A DNA stretch of 64,000 nucleotides from JAEWWD01 sp964440115 (GTDB lineage Bacteria > Bacillota > Clostridia > Christensenellales > CAG-138), in NCBI GenBank assembly GCA_964440115.1, contig CAYTPV010000002.1:186001-250000 (forward strand), written 5' to 3'. Numbering within the stretch: the first letter of the stretch is position 1; each line of letters opens with the position of its first letter. Below the pieces are notes generated by a model. The model worked only from the letters and a program-made list of their open reading frames with translations. It searched no databases and had not been told where the DNA came from. Position numbers and translations under genes: made by a program. Positions 43,196-52,050 of this stretch are shown piece after piece.

Positions 43196-44123
43196 AGTAA
43201 TTTCCAATGTCGACGTTTTCGAGTACCGCAATGGCGTCTTCCGTGAGTATGGCTGCGGAGCAGTATATTGATAGCAGGTAGAGACCTATTCCCTGATTAT
43301 CAATGCCCATGAACCGAACAGATAAGCCCATCGATTGCTCCCCTTGAAGACCGGCCTGATAAAGGCCGATAACGCCCTGCTTTTTTTCTCCGCTGCGTAT
43401 GAGCAGTATATTGGTTTTTCCTTTTCTTTGAGCAGGCTTCTTTGAACCGTCCACCAGCAGTTTGTCGGTAGGGATAATGGGAATGCCGCGCCATGTAATA
43501 AAGGGAGAGCCATAGAGAGTGACGACTACGGGCGGTACTCCTCGGCGTGTACATTCGCGGCCGAAAGCGGCGATTGCCGCAGGATGCGCAAGGAAAAAGG
43601 ACGGCTCCTTCCATACCTTTACGATCATTTCGTCCAGATCGTCCGGTGTCGGGAATCCGGTGCGGGATTGAATTCTTTGAGCGGGGCATGTGTTTTTTAA
43701 TAAGCCATAGTCGTCGCTGTTGATAATGAGGCTTTCCTGCTTTTCTTTGATGCTCTCCATACCCAGACGAAGTTGTTCCTTGATCTGGTCGTAGGGCTTG
43801 CTGTAGATATCTGAGACACGTGTACCGATTTTCACTATGGAAGATACGGAGGTCAGCACATACTCCCGCGGATTTGGATCATAATCGATAAATCCTTCGG
43901 GGATATCTTCGCCGTTTTCCTGCGAGCAGAGTACCTCAAGCATGGCGTCGTCATCATTGGATACCCTGTTCAGGCGAAAAATACCCGTTTCAAGCTGCTT
44001 CCACTCCAGAAATCTGGACAGCCAGCGAGGTGTAATGGTAGCAAATTGCGGCGCAGTTTTTTCTACGTTTGCAAGCTGGTACGCGCTGGAGGCGGACAGA
44101 GCTTTCTCCATATGTTCGGACAT
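43182..44123 (-). CDS. Family 2A encapsulin nanocompartment shell protein (SrpI-like)
   Basis: A 313-residue protein of the HK97-fold Family 2A encapsulins. The ATITPRWLSRFLEWK segment near residue 28 and GIFRLNRV, then DYDPNPREYVLTSVSSIVK, the FLAHPAAIAAFGRECTRRG segment and GSPFITWRGIPIIPTDKL match SrpI-type shells. No cyclic-nucleotide-binding insertion is present, which separates it from Family 2B. The product should self-assemble into an icosahedral protein shell around the co-encoded cysteine desulfurase. No portal, terminase or tail gene is nearby, so it is not a prophage capsid. The start at 44123 follows AAGGAG by seven bases. Confidence 0.92.
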   Translation of the reverse strand: MSEHMEKALSASSAYQLANVEKTAPQFATITPRWLSRFLEWKQLETGIFRLNRVSNDDDAMLEVLCSQENGEDIPEGFIDYDPNPREYVLTSVSSIVKIGTRVSDIYSKPYDQIKEQLRLGMESIKEKQESLIINSDDYGLLKNTCPAQRIQSRTGFPTPDDLDEMIVKVWKEPSFFLAHPAAIAAFGRECTRRGVPPVVVTLYGSPFITWRGIPIIPTDKLLVDGSKKPAQRKGKTNILLIRSGEKKQGVIGLYQAGLQGEQSMGLSVRFMGIDNQGIGLYLLSIYCSAAILTEDAIAVLENVDIGNYYDYK

Positions 44124-44244
44124 TCAATTTCTCCTTATATCTTCATGCTACTTCTGGTTTCCCCATTTAAGGAATATCTATGCACTTTTTCTGTACTCTG
44201 GGCTGTAGAACAGGCTTTATGAAGGAATGATTGGGTAATAGAAA

Positions 44245-44271
44245 GCCCTGCCATAATTGCAATGGCAGGGC
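44245..44271 (-). terminator. Terminator between the lipoprotein and encapsulin genes
   Basis: Perfect nine-base arms GCCCTGCCA (44245-44253) and TGGCAGGGC (44263-44271), followed on the minus strand by TTTCTATT. It separates the encapsulin transcript from the lipoprotein gene. Confidence 0.75.
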
Positions 44272-44309
44272 AAATTCAAAACCAGATGGAGTTTAGCAAT
44301 TGAGCAATA

Positions 44310-45179
44310 CTATTCCTCCAAATGACCGAACGCTGCGTCATGATATTCTTTGGAGTCGAGGTATTTCGACACATCCTCCGGGTATCCCGGGAGCCTGCGC
44401 ATGGTGCCCTCTACGGTGAAGCTGCTGCTGCCGGTGGTCATGTAAAATACGACTTTGCGCTCTGTGCTTTGCTCCATGGTATCGGGCTCCACATGAATGA
44501 CGTAACTGACATCGACCTCGTTGCCGCTACCCTCAGTCGTGCTGTAATCGACCTTTTCTCCCTGTGCACCCCGTGCCTTTGCTTCCAGATATACCGATTT
44601 GGCAACCGCGACAAAGCTGCCCTTTCCAACGGGTGTATCCCGCGTAAGCGGCAGAGGTGCTCCATCCTTGCCGGGTATGGAATAATTCACCCAGGCCTTA
44701 TCGTCCGTGGTATTGAGCGAAATTGCAAGATTATCGCATACCGCTTCTCCGCCCGCATCGAAGCTGGCCTGCATGGGGACATCCTTGAGCATATCACTGA
44801 TGAAGCCCGCCGCATCAATATTGGCGGACATCCAGAACATACCCTGATAGCTGCCTGCTACCGCGCGGTTGTCGTTGGCGTCGATTTTATGCAGATATAT
44901 CTCGCATTGATAATCAACAAAATAATCCTTGGCTATCTCTTCGCGCCAGGTACCTTTGGCCTGTATGACAAATATGCTCGGGTCATAGGGCTTTACCTGA
45001 CTGGTGGGTACTGGGGTAGGAGCCTGCGTAGGGGCGGGCGTTGGCTTGCCGCCGCTGTCCGGCGCTGAATTGGGTGCGAATGTGGGCGTGGGGGTTGCGG
45101 CGGATAAACCCGGCTTTGCGCTGCAGGCGCACAGCAGCATGATCAGCAGCAGGCATGCGGTTAAACGGGCATATTTCAT
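44310..45179 (-). CDS. Lipoprotein of unknown function
   Basis: A 289-residue exported lipoprotein: signal peptide with lipobox LCAC (cysteine about residue 19), a long Pro/Thr/Ala-rich linker (about residues 27-62, TPTP and APTP units), then a soluble domain with no family I recognise (TWREEIAKDYFVDYQ, VSYVIHVEPDTMEQS). The linker resembles that of the phosphodiester glycosidase at 16502. I use the second ATG because AGGAGG lies directly before the first. It is monocistronic, with a terminator after it. Confidence 0.75.
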   Translation of the reverse strand: MKYARLTACLLLIMLLCACSAKPGLSAATPTPTFAPNSAPDSGGKPTPAPTQAPTPVPTSQVKPYDPSIFVIQAKGTWREEIAKDYFVDYQCEIYLHKIDANDNRAVAGSYQGMFWMSANIDAAGFISDMLKDVPMQASFDAGGEAVCDNLAISLNTTDDKAWVNYSIPGKDGAPLPLTRDTPVGKGSFVAVAKSVYLEAKARGAQGEKVDYSTTEGSGNEVDVSYVIHVEPDTMEQSTERKVVFYMTTGSSSFTVEGTMRRLPGYPEDVSKYLDSKEYHDAAFGHLEE

Positions 45180-45376
45180 ATGCATCCTCCTACGAATATG
45201 ATGATAAAGCTGTAAAAAAGCTTTCCTTCATAGTAATGATAAAACAGGAAGCCTGTCAATATTATTCCAATATGTGTTCTTGATTAATCTTATAGTTATG
45301 ATACGGCATGTAAGGATGACATCATAATGGAAAATATGATAAAATACAACTCTACTGCATTTCTTAGGAGTAAGGC

Positions 45377-46267
45377 ATGAAGGAAGAATATTCTGTAAGC
45401 GAGATCAGGCAGACGCTCACGGCGTTGGGGGGCATTTTTGATATTGCCAGGCTCGTGGACCCTGTCCGCTGCCTGGAATATGCTCTTGCTGAGGAGAATG
45501 AAACGCTGCAAACAAAAACATACTCCTGCTATTCGTTTTGGAATAAGCGGGAAAGGTGTATGAACTGTGTGTCTATGAGCGCCTTGCTCGAAAGAACCAG
45601 AAAGACGAAATTCGAGTTCATTGAAAATGACATCTACCATGTCACATCAAAGTATATTCGGCTCAATGATACACATCTGGTGCTGGAGATGGTGAGCAAA
45701 ATCAATGATGAGGTGCTGCTTGGGGCTTACGGAAACAGCGAATTCATTGACCGTATTACGAAATTCAACGATATTTTGTATACGGACCCGCTGACGGGCG
45801 TATACAACCGGAAATACCTCAACAGCAGACCCCGTAGCATGGATTGTGTGGGCAATTCGGCGGAATGCTCTCTTGCGATGGCCGACATTGACAATTTCAA
45901 GAGCATCAACGATACATTCGGGCACATGGCCGGGGATGAAGTGCTCAAATCGTTCGCCTCGCTGCTGCGATCCCAAATCAGCGACCGTCGCGGTGATTGT
46001 GTAGTGCGGTATGGCGGCGATGAATTTCTGATGATTATCAGCCGCATACCGTATGATGTGTTTGAGTGCCGTATGAAACGAATTGTGGTTAAGGCAGAGG
46101 AGATGATATTCTCCCAATACCCCGGCTTGAAGGTATCCTTGAGCATTGGAGGGGTATCGCAGCGGGAAAATCCGGATGCCACTATTCCCGATTTAATCGG
46201 CGTCGCAGATAAACGGCTGTATAAAGCAAAACATTTGGGTGGGAACTGCGTGGTTTCTCGGGATTAG
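45377..46267 (+). CDS. GGDEF diguanylate cyclase with Cys-rich sensor-like N-domain
   Basis: A 296-residue protein. The C-terminal GGDEF domain (about residues 130-290) is complete, with RYGGDEFLM at the active site and an RxxD product-inhibition site (RRGD) five residues before it, so it should make c-di-GMP. The N-terminal 130 residues hold a small domain with the motif CYSFWNKRERCMNC, a cysteine cluster found in some GGDEF proteins that could bind a metal or sense redox. There are no membrane helices. No partner phosphodiesterase is in the window. Confidence 0.88.
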   Translation: MKEEYSVSEIRQTLTALGGIFDIARLVDPVRCLEYALAEENETLQTKTYSCYSFWNKRERCMNCVSMSALLERTRKTKFEFIENDIYHVTSKYIRLNDTHLVLEMVSKINDEVLLGAYGNSEFIDRITKFNDILYTDPLTGVYNRKYLNSRPRSMDCVGNSAECSLAMADIDNFKSINDTFGHMAGDEVLKSFASLLRSQISDRRGDCVVRYGGDEFLMIISRIPYDVFECRMKRIVVKAEEMIFSQYPGLKVSLSIGGVSQRENPDATIPDLIGVADKRLYKAKHLGGNCVVSRD

Positions 46268-46409
46268 ATGCTGCATGATTTGCCGTTTGCAATGAGCGGG
46301 CTTCCGATGCTGTTTCTTCGGGAGCCCGTATTGATAGGGGTTTTTCATAGCGCCGCAGGGTTCTCTCATGTATAATACATATCAGAAACACTTACCGGAG
46401 GAAAGACAA

Positions 46410-47237
46410 ATGAGCTTTGCGGACGAGCTTTTTAAAAGCAACTGCAGGGATATCCTGCAGAACGGATTTTGGGATACGGAGCTGCCGGTGCGCCCGCGAT
46501 GGGAAGACGGCACCCCGGCACATACCGTTAAGAAGTTCGGCATTGTCAACCGGTATGATCTGAGCCGGGAGTTCCCTATACTGACTTTGCGCAGGACATA
46601 TCTCAAGAGCGCGGTTGACGAGCTGCTGTGGATCTGGCAGAAAAAGTCCAGCAATATCCACGATTTGAACAGCCGCATTTGGGATTCCTGGGCGGATGCA
46701 CAGGGAAGCATCGGCAAAGCGTATGGCTATCAGCTCGGTGTACAGCATATATATAAGGAAGGCTTGTTCGATCAGGTGGATCGGGTGCTTTATGATCTGA
46801 AGCACAATCCGCAGAGCCGCCGCATCATCACAAACATGTATGTGCATGAAGATCTGCACGAAATGAGCCTGTATCCCTGCGCTTACAGCATGACGTTCAA
46901 TGTCACCGGAAATACGCTCAACGCGATATTACACCAGCGCTCGCAGGACATGCTTACGGCGAATAACTGGAATGTCTGCCAGTACGCGGTGCTTGTACAC
47001 ATGTTTGCCGCATCATGCGGCCTTGCTGCCGGAGAACTTGTGCACGTAATTGCGGACGCGCATATTTACGACAGGCATGTGCCGATGGTAGAGGAACTGC
47101 TCACCCGCGAGCCTATGCCTGCCCCCAAGTTTGTCATGGACGGCACGACGGATTTTTATGCCTTTACAACCAAGAGCTTTTCGCTGGAGGGATATGCCTA
47201 TCACCCCTTTGATGGCGAGATTCCCGTTGCGATATAG
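46410..47237 (+). CDS. thyA: Thymidylate synthase
   Basis: A 275-residue enzyme that methylates dUMP to dTMP with methylene-tetrahydrofolate. The catalytic cysteine is in LYPCAYSMTFNV, the phosphate arginines in NPQSRRIITN, and QRSQDMLTANNWNVCQYA and DAHIYDRH complete the active site. The ANNWN form is unlike the usual GLPFN loop but occurs in Firmicutes ThyA relatives. GGAGGAAAG precedes the start. Dihydrofolate reductase follows nine bases after its stop, as the oxidised dihydrofolate made here must be recycled. Confidence 0.94.
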   Translation: MSFADELFKSNCRDILQNGFWDTELPVRPRWEDGTPAHTVKKFGIVNRYDLSREFPILTLRRTYLKSAVDELLWIWQKKSSNIHDLNSRIWDSWADAQGSIGKAYGYQLGVQHIYKEGLFDQVDRVLYDLKHNPQSRRIITNMYVHEDLHEMSLYPCAYSMTFNVTGNTLNAILHQRSQDMLTANNWNVCQYAVLVHMFAASCGLAAGELVHVIADAHIYDRHVPMVEELLTREPMPAPKFVMDGTTDFYAFTTKSFSLEGYAYHPFDGEIPVAI

Positions 47238-47246
47238 GTGATACCA

Positions 47247-47756
47247 ATGAAAATGATAGCGGCGGTAGATAATAATTGGGGTTTGGGATGCTACGGCGAA
47301 CTGCTGTTTTGTATTCCGGCGGATATGAAGCGGTTTCGTGCTATAACAACCGGCGGCGCCGTCATTATGGGGAGAAAGACATGGGAGTCTCTGCCCAACG
47401 GTCCGCTGCCCAATCGCGACAACATTGTATTGACTCGCGAACCGGGTATTTTACTGGAGGGAGCTTGGACATGCTGCTCGCTTGAATCTCTGTGGAAGCT
47501 GCTGCGTGAACCGCAGTTTACGGGAAAGCAGGTATTCGTCATCGGCGGCGCACAGATTTACGAACTGCTGCTGCCGTATTGCGAGGAAGCATTGATTACG
47601 CATGTGCGCACGTGCCGTCAGGCCGATTGCTTTTTTCCGAAAATTCTGCAGACCGGGGATTGGGTGCTCAATGATATGATGCCGTGGGAAGAATACAATG
47701 GGCTTGCGTATGCGTTTGCATCCTATATCAATCAAAACACGCTTGCAATGGGTTGA
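47247..47756 (+). CDS. folA: Dihydrofolate reductase
   Basis: A 169-residue NADPH-dependent enzyme regenerating tetrahydrofolate after ThyA. Motifs: MIAAVDNNWGLGCYGEL at the N-terminus, MGRKTWESLPNGPLPNRDNI and VFVIGGAQIYELLL. AGGTG lies across the thyA stop, favouring the ATG at 47247; a GTG three codons earlier is possible. It forms a classic thyA-folA operon. Confidence 0.95.
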   Translation: MKMIAAVDNNWGLGCYGELLFCIPADMKRFRAITTGGAVIMGRKTWESLPNGPLPNRDNIVLTREPGILLEGAWTCCSLESLWKLLREPQFTGKQVFVIGGAQIYELLLPYCEEALITHVRTCRQADCFFPKILQTGDWVLNDMMPWEEYNGLAYAFASYINQNTLAMG

Positions 47757-47792
47757 CATTGTGCAACTTTTTTGTAATTCCTATAACCTGCC

Positions 47793-47820
47793 TTGACAAC
47801 GACGCATAGACTGTTATAAT
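47793..47820 (+). promoter_or_regulatory. Promoter of the FeoA-FeoB gene
   Basis: TTGACA (47793-47798) and TATAAT (47815-47820), both perfect consensus boxes with a 16-bp spacer, directly upstream of the inverted-repeat operator. Confidence 0.75.
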
Positions 47821-47827
47821 ACCAATA

Positions 47828-47847
47828 GAGTTAGTTATAGCTAACTC
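47828..47847. promoter_or_regulatory. Inverted-repeat operator of feo (DtxR/Fur-like)
   Basis: GAGTTAG (47828-47834) and CTAACTC (47841-47847) are perfect reverse complements with six bases between. It covers the expected transcription start. TTAG-N-CTAA repeats are typical of DtxR/IdeR/MntR-type metal repressors, which would fit iron-repressed uptake; the regulator itself is not in the window. Confidence 0.7.
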
Positions 47848-47860
47848 GGGAGGTGTGAAT

Positions 47861-50464
47861 ATGGCCAGAACATTGGGCGGATTAAAACCAGGCGAATCCG
47901 GATATGTCTACGCGGTAGGCAGTGAGGATTCGCGCGTGAAGCGCAGACTGGTGGATATGGGAATTACGCCGCTGACACGCATATTCGTTCGCAAGGTCGC
48001 TCCTTTAGGCGATCCGATAGAAGTGCATCTGCGCGGTTATGATCTATCTTTGAGACAGGCGGATGCATCGTGCATTGAGCTGTATGAGCCCGATGAAGCG
48101 GAAGCAGCACTTGCGCGTGAGCGGGAAGAAGACCGCAAACGTGATGAAAAGGCAAGCGAAATACTCGGACGCTTTGCTTCCTCCAATGACGGGTTTGCCC
48201 ATGAAAGCGCCGCAAAGCTGACGGAATGGGTGGTAGCGTCACAGCAGGATAGTATACGGCTTCCCATCCCGGTATGCGAGGGGCGCTCCGGTTCGCTCTC
48301 AAACAAGTTGGATTGCGCAGGCTGCACGCGTTGCACAAAACAGGAACCCGGGCTCGATGCGAAGGATGCTCCGCAGGAACCGCCTTGTGCGAAGCGGGAA
48401 CTCGACGATCAACCGGTCAAACTGGCGTTGGTAGGTAATCCCAACAGCGGAAAAACCACTTTGTTCAATGCCATGACAGGTTCGCGAGAGTATGTCGGGA
48501 ACTGGCCGGGTGTCACCGTCGAAAAAAAGGAAGGCAAAATCCGCGCACACAACCACGATATGACGCTGGTCGATCTGCCCGGCATTTATTCGCTTTCACC
48601 GCATTCCATGGAAGAGGTGGTGGCGCGCAATTATATTATTCAGGAAAAGCCCGACGCCATTATCAACATCGTGGACGGCACGAATTTGGAGCGGAACCTG
48701 TATCTGAGCATGCAGCTGATGGAACTAGAACGCCCCATGATACTCGCGCTGAACATGATGGACGAGGTAGAGAAGAACGGCGACCGCATCGATGTTCGTT
48801 TGCTTGCATTGGAACTCGGCATTCCCGTCGTACCCATCAGTGCGCGTACCGGCGAAGGCATTCAGGAACTGCTGCGGCAGTGTGAACTTATGCTCGCGCT
48901 GGCGCACGAGCAAATGCACCGCGGTTTCTGCATAGAGCCGGACGACGTATATGACGAAGTGACGCATGCCGCGCACCACCGTATCGGCGAGATCATAGGC
49001 GACAGCGCCCAAAATGCAGGGCTGCCCATGCACTGGACGCAGATCAAACTGCTTGAAGGCGACGAGCTTGTAAAAAACGCGCTGCAGCTTACGGATACGC
49101 AGCTTAAGGAACTCGAACAGATCAGAGCAGCCTACGCGGGCGATGATCAGCGGTTTGACAGCGAAACGCGCATAGCAGAAAGCCGGTATCGGTTTATTTC
49201 GCGGGTGACCGCGGCGGCTCTTATGAGAAAACGCGCACAGGGCGAGCGCGGTCTTTCGGATCGCATCGATGCCGTATTGACCAACAAGTATTTGGCCATT
49301 CCCCTGTTTTTGCTCATCATGTTCGGCATATTCATGCTCACGTTCAGTTCCGTGGGCGCGTGGCTGTCCGACCAAATGGACCTGCTCATAGGCGGGGTGG
49401 TCTCGCCTTTGCTTGCAAGCACGCTCACGGGTATCGGCACGTCTCCCTGGCTTACCAGCCTTATTTGCGACGGCATATTGGGCGGTGTCGGCGGCGTGCT
49501 GACATTCCTGCCGCAGATTGCGCTGCTGTTCTTCTTCCTTTCTCTGCTGGAGGACAGCGGATATTTATCCCGTACGGCGTTTATCATGGATAAGCTGCTT
49601 AGGAGCTTCGGACTTTCCGGCAAATCCTTCATCCCCATGCTGATGGGCTTTGGATGTACCGTACCCGCAGCGATGGGCGCGCGCACAATGGAAAACGAGA
49701 AGGATAAGCGGATGACCATATTCCTGCTGCCCTTTATGAGCTGTTCCGCCAAGCTGCCGGTATATGGGCTGATCGCGGGCGCATTCTTTGCGAAAAGCAG
49801 GGGACTGGTGGTTTTCAGCCTGTATGCGCTGGGCATTTTGATGGGGATATTCACCGGCCTGCTGTTCAAACGGACGTTGTTCAAAGGAAAGGATGCGCCG
49901 TTTGTGCTGGAAATGCCCCCGTATCGCCGGCCTACGCTGCGCAATACGCTCGAGCATGTCAGTGAGCGCGTGCTGCACTTTCTGGAAAGAGCGGGCACGA
50001 TCATACTCCTGATGAGTATCGTCATCTGGTTCCTGCAGAATTTTGACGCAGGGCTGCGCATGGTGGATAATTCGGCCAACAGCATACTGGGCGTGCTGGG
50101 AGGATGGATCGCGCCTGTGTTCAAGCCGTTGGGATTTGGTACCTGGCAGGCGGCTGTTGCGCTGCTTTCCGGTGTCGTTGCCAAGGAGGCCGTGGTCGCT
50201 TCGCTGAGCCTGTTCTATGGATTTGCCGCCGGCGCGGCGGATACCGCCATACGAGCGTCGCTCTCCACCACGTTTACAACGCTGTCCGCATTCAGTTTTC
50301 TTGTATTCGTACTGCTGTATGTTCCGTGTATCGCAGCTGTTACGACAATGCGGCGCGAGCTGAACAGCGCGAAGTGGACGGTGTTCATGGTTGCCTATCA
50401 GATTCTGATCGCTTATGCGGCGGCGTTTGTGATTTACCAGTTTGGTCTGCTGCTTGGGCTGTAA
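47861..50464 (+). CDS. feoB: Ferrous iron transporter, FeoA-FeoB fusion
   Basis: An 867-residue fusion. Residues about 1-76 form a FeoA (SH3-like) domain (KRRLVDMGITPLTRIFV). A 110-residue linker with acidic and charged stretches contains CAGCTRC at about residues 152-158 (CxxCxxC with a preceding Asp). The FeoB G domain follows: G1 GNPNSGKTT, G3 DLPGIYSL, G4 NMMDE. The C-terminal membrane part has the Gate motifs (GYLSRTAFIMDKLL, GFGCTVPAAMGART, then FFAKSRG). The protein imports Fe2+. The GTG at 47855 is less likely than the ATG at 47861 given the GGAGG spacing. A strong terminator follows. Confidence 0.95.
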   Translation: MARTLGGLKPGESGYVYAVGSEDSRVKRRLVDMGITPLTRIFVRKVAPLGDPIEVHLRGYDLSLRQADASCIELYEPDEAEAALAREREEDRKRDEKASEILGRFASSNDGFAHESAAKLTEWVVASQQDSIRLPIPVCEGRSGSLSNKLDCAGCTRCTKQEPGLDAKDAPQEPPCAKRELDDQPVKLALVGNPNSGKTTLFNAMTGSREYVGNWPGVTVEKKEGKIRAHNHDMTLVDLPGIYSLSPHSMEEVVARNYIIQEKPDAIINIVDGTNLERNLYLSMQLMELERPMILALNMMDEVEKNGDRIDVRLLALELGIPVVPISARTGEGIQELLRQCELMLALAHEQMHRGFCIEPDDVYDEVTHAAHHRIGEIIGDSAQNAGLPMHWTQIKLLEGDELVKNALQLTDTQLKELEQIRAAYAGDDQRFDSETRIAESRYRFISRVTAAALMRKRAQGERGLSDRIDAVLTNKYLAIPLFLLIMFGIFMLTFSSVGAWLSDQMDLLIGGVVSPLLASTLTGIGTSPWLTSLICDGILGGVGGVLTFLPQIALLFFFLSLLEDSGYLSRTAFIMDKLLRSFGLSGKSFIPMLMGFGCTVPAAMGARTMENEKDKRMTIFLLPFMSCSAKLPVYGLIAGAFFAKSRGLVVFSLYALGILMGIFTGLLFKRTLFKGKDAPFVLEMPPYRRPTLRNTLEHVSERVLHFLERAGTIILLMSIVIWFLQNFDAGLRMVDNSANSILGVLGGWIAPVFKPLGFGTWQAAVALLSGVVAKEAVVASLSLFYGFAAGAADTAIRASLSTTFTTLSAFSFLVFVLLYVPCIAAVTTMRRELNSAKWTVFMVAYQILIAYAAAFVIYQFGLLLGL

Positions 50465-50482
50465 TCCCTTTTTAGACAATTT

Positions 50483-50519
50483 AAGCGCGCGGCATGCGAG
50501 ATTAAGCTGCCGCGCGCTT
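50483..50519 (+). terminator. Terminator of feoB
   Basis: Twelve-base arms AAGCGCGCGGCA (50483-50494) and TGCCGCGCGCTT (50508-50519), followed by a T-rich run. Confidence 0.8.
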
Positions 50520-50545
50520 GCTTTCTATTTATTTGCTGTTATAAT
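50518..50545 (+). promoter_or_regulatory. Promoter of the first MATE gene
   Basis: TTGCTT (50518-50523) and TATAAT (50540-50545), spacer 16 bp, partly overlapping the end of the feoB terminator. Confidence 0.55.
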
Positions 50546-50582
50546 AACACCTTAGATGTTAAAACAGGGGAAGAGAGACTGA

Positions 50583-51968
50583 ATGGAACAGCAGACGATA
50601 CATGCGCCGAATAAAATGGGGGTAATGCCGGTTGGTAAGCTTTTGATCGGCATGTCCACGCCCGTCATGCTGTCCATGTTCATACAGGCGTGTTACAACA
50701 TTGTTGATAGCATATTTGTGGCCCGCGTGAGCGAAAACGCGTTGACTGCGGTCTCGCTGGCGTTTCCTTTGCAGATGCTCATGATCTCCGTAGCGGTAGG
50801 CACCGGCGTAGGCATGAATTCGCTGATTTCACGCCGATTAGGGGAGCGCCGCTTTGAAGAAGCGAATTTGGGTGCGTCCAACGGCCTGTTTTTGCTGGCA
50901 CTCAGCGCTCTCTTGTTTGCAATCGTCGGGCTTACCCTTACCCGGTCTTACTTCAAGCTGTTCACGGACGATCCGGAAATACTTTCTCTGGGCACCACCT
51001 ATCTTTCCATCTGCCTGATATACGGCTTTGGTGTGTTTATGCAGATCGGCTGTGAACGGATACTACAGTCTACCGGCAATACGCTTTACCCCATGCTCAT
51101 GCAGCTTTCCGGCGCTGTGACAAATATCATACTCGACCCAATATTGATATTCGGATATTTCGGCTTTCCGGCAATGGGTGTGGCGGGCGCGGCCATCGCT
51201 ACGGTTGCCGGACAGATGCTGGGCATGCTGTTCAGCTTCGCTGTGATATTCTTAAAAAAGCATGACGTGAAGTTGAGCTTCAAAGCGTTCCGTCCACGGT
51301 TGAGTATTATCCGTGATATCTACGTGGTGGGCGTACCTTCAATAGTCATGCAGACCATCGGTACGGCGATGGTGTTTGGCCTCAATAAAATACTGATATT
51401 CTTTACACCCACGGCGGTATCCGTATTGGGAATTTACTTTAAGATGAATTCTTTTCTGTATATGCCCATATTTGCACTTAACGGCGCATCGCTGAGTATA
51501 CTTGCGTACAACTACGGCGCACGGCAGAAAAAACGAGTGGTGGATACCTTGAAAGCCGCCATAACGTACGGGTTATGCATTATGGGTGTTGGTGTATTGC
51601 TGTTCCAGCTGTTCTCAAGAGAAATGCTGCTTCTATTCGACGCTTCACCGGATATGCTGCGCATAGGCGAACCTGCGCTGCGCATCATCAGCTTCAGTTT
51701 CCCGGGCGCGGCCATAGGCATTGCATGTTCGACGCTGTTTCAGGCGATGGGCAGGGGTACGCTTAGCATGCTCATGAGTCTGACGCGGCAGCTCTTGGCT
51801 ATATTGCCCATCGCTTATGTATTCGCGCAGGTGTTTGGACTTTCGGCTGTCTGGTATGCATTCCCCGCGGCGGAGATCATATCCGCGGCGCTTTGCGCGG
51901 TACTGCTGACGTCCGTATACCGCACCAGAATACGTTCGCTTGACGATCCTCTGATGGATGCGGCATGA
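50583..51968 (+). CDS. MATE-family efflux transporter
   Basis: A 461-residue protein with twelve predicted membrane helices in two homologous halves and typical MATE start features (GKLLIGMSTPVMLSMFIQAC, YNIVDSIFVARV). It should export drugs or metabolites by Na+ or H+ antiport. It has its own promoter and a bidirectional terminator shared with thrS. The substrate is unknown. A second MATE gene lies at 59450. Confidence 0.92.
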   Translation: MEQQTIHAPNKMGVMPVGKLLIGMSTPVMLSMFIQACYNIVDSIFVARVSENALTAVSLAFPLQMLMISVAVGTGVGMNSLISRRLGERRFEEANLGASNGLFLLALSALLFAIVGLTLTRSYFKLFTDDPEILSLGTTYLSICLIYGFGVFMQIGCERILQSTGNTLYPMLMQLSGAVTNIILDPILIFGYFGFPAMGVAGAAIATVAGQMLGMLFSFAVIFLKKHDVKLSFKAFRPRLSIIRDIYVVGVPSIVMQTIGTAMVFGLNKILIFFTPTAVSVLGIYFKMNSFLYMPIFALNGASLSILAYNYGARQKKRVVDTLKAAITYGLCIMGVGVLLFQLFSREMLLLFDASPDMLRIGEPALRIISFSFPGAAIGIACSTLFQAMGRGTLSMLMSLTRQLLAILPIAYVFAQVFGLSAVWYAFPAAEIISAALCAVLLTSVYRTRIRSLDDPLMDAA

Positions 51969-52006
51969 CGAGCAGCAGGTACTCACCGGCATTAATAAAT
52001 ATTGCA

Positions 52007-52032
52007 AAGGCCGCAGCAGATGCTGCGGCCTT
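52007..52032. terminator. Bidirectional terminator between MATE and thrS
   Basis: Perfect 11-bp stem, AAGGCCGCAGC (52007-52017) with GCTGCGGCCTT (52022-52032), loop AGAT, followed by GTTTTG on the plus strand. Confidence 0.75.
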
Positions 52033-52050
52033 GTTTTGTGAACTGAATTT

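Noticed and set aside
43182..44123. HK97-fold protein as a prophage capsid
   Set aside because: No portal, terminase, protease or tail genes are nearby, and the next gene is a desulfurase with a cargo-type leader, as in Family 2A encapsulins.
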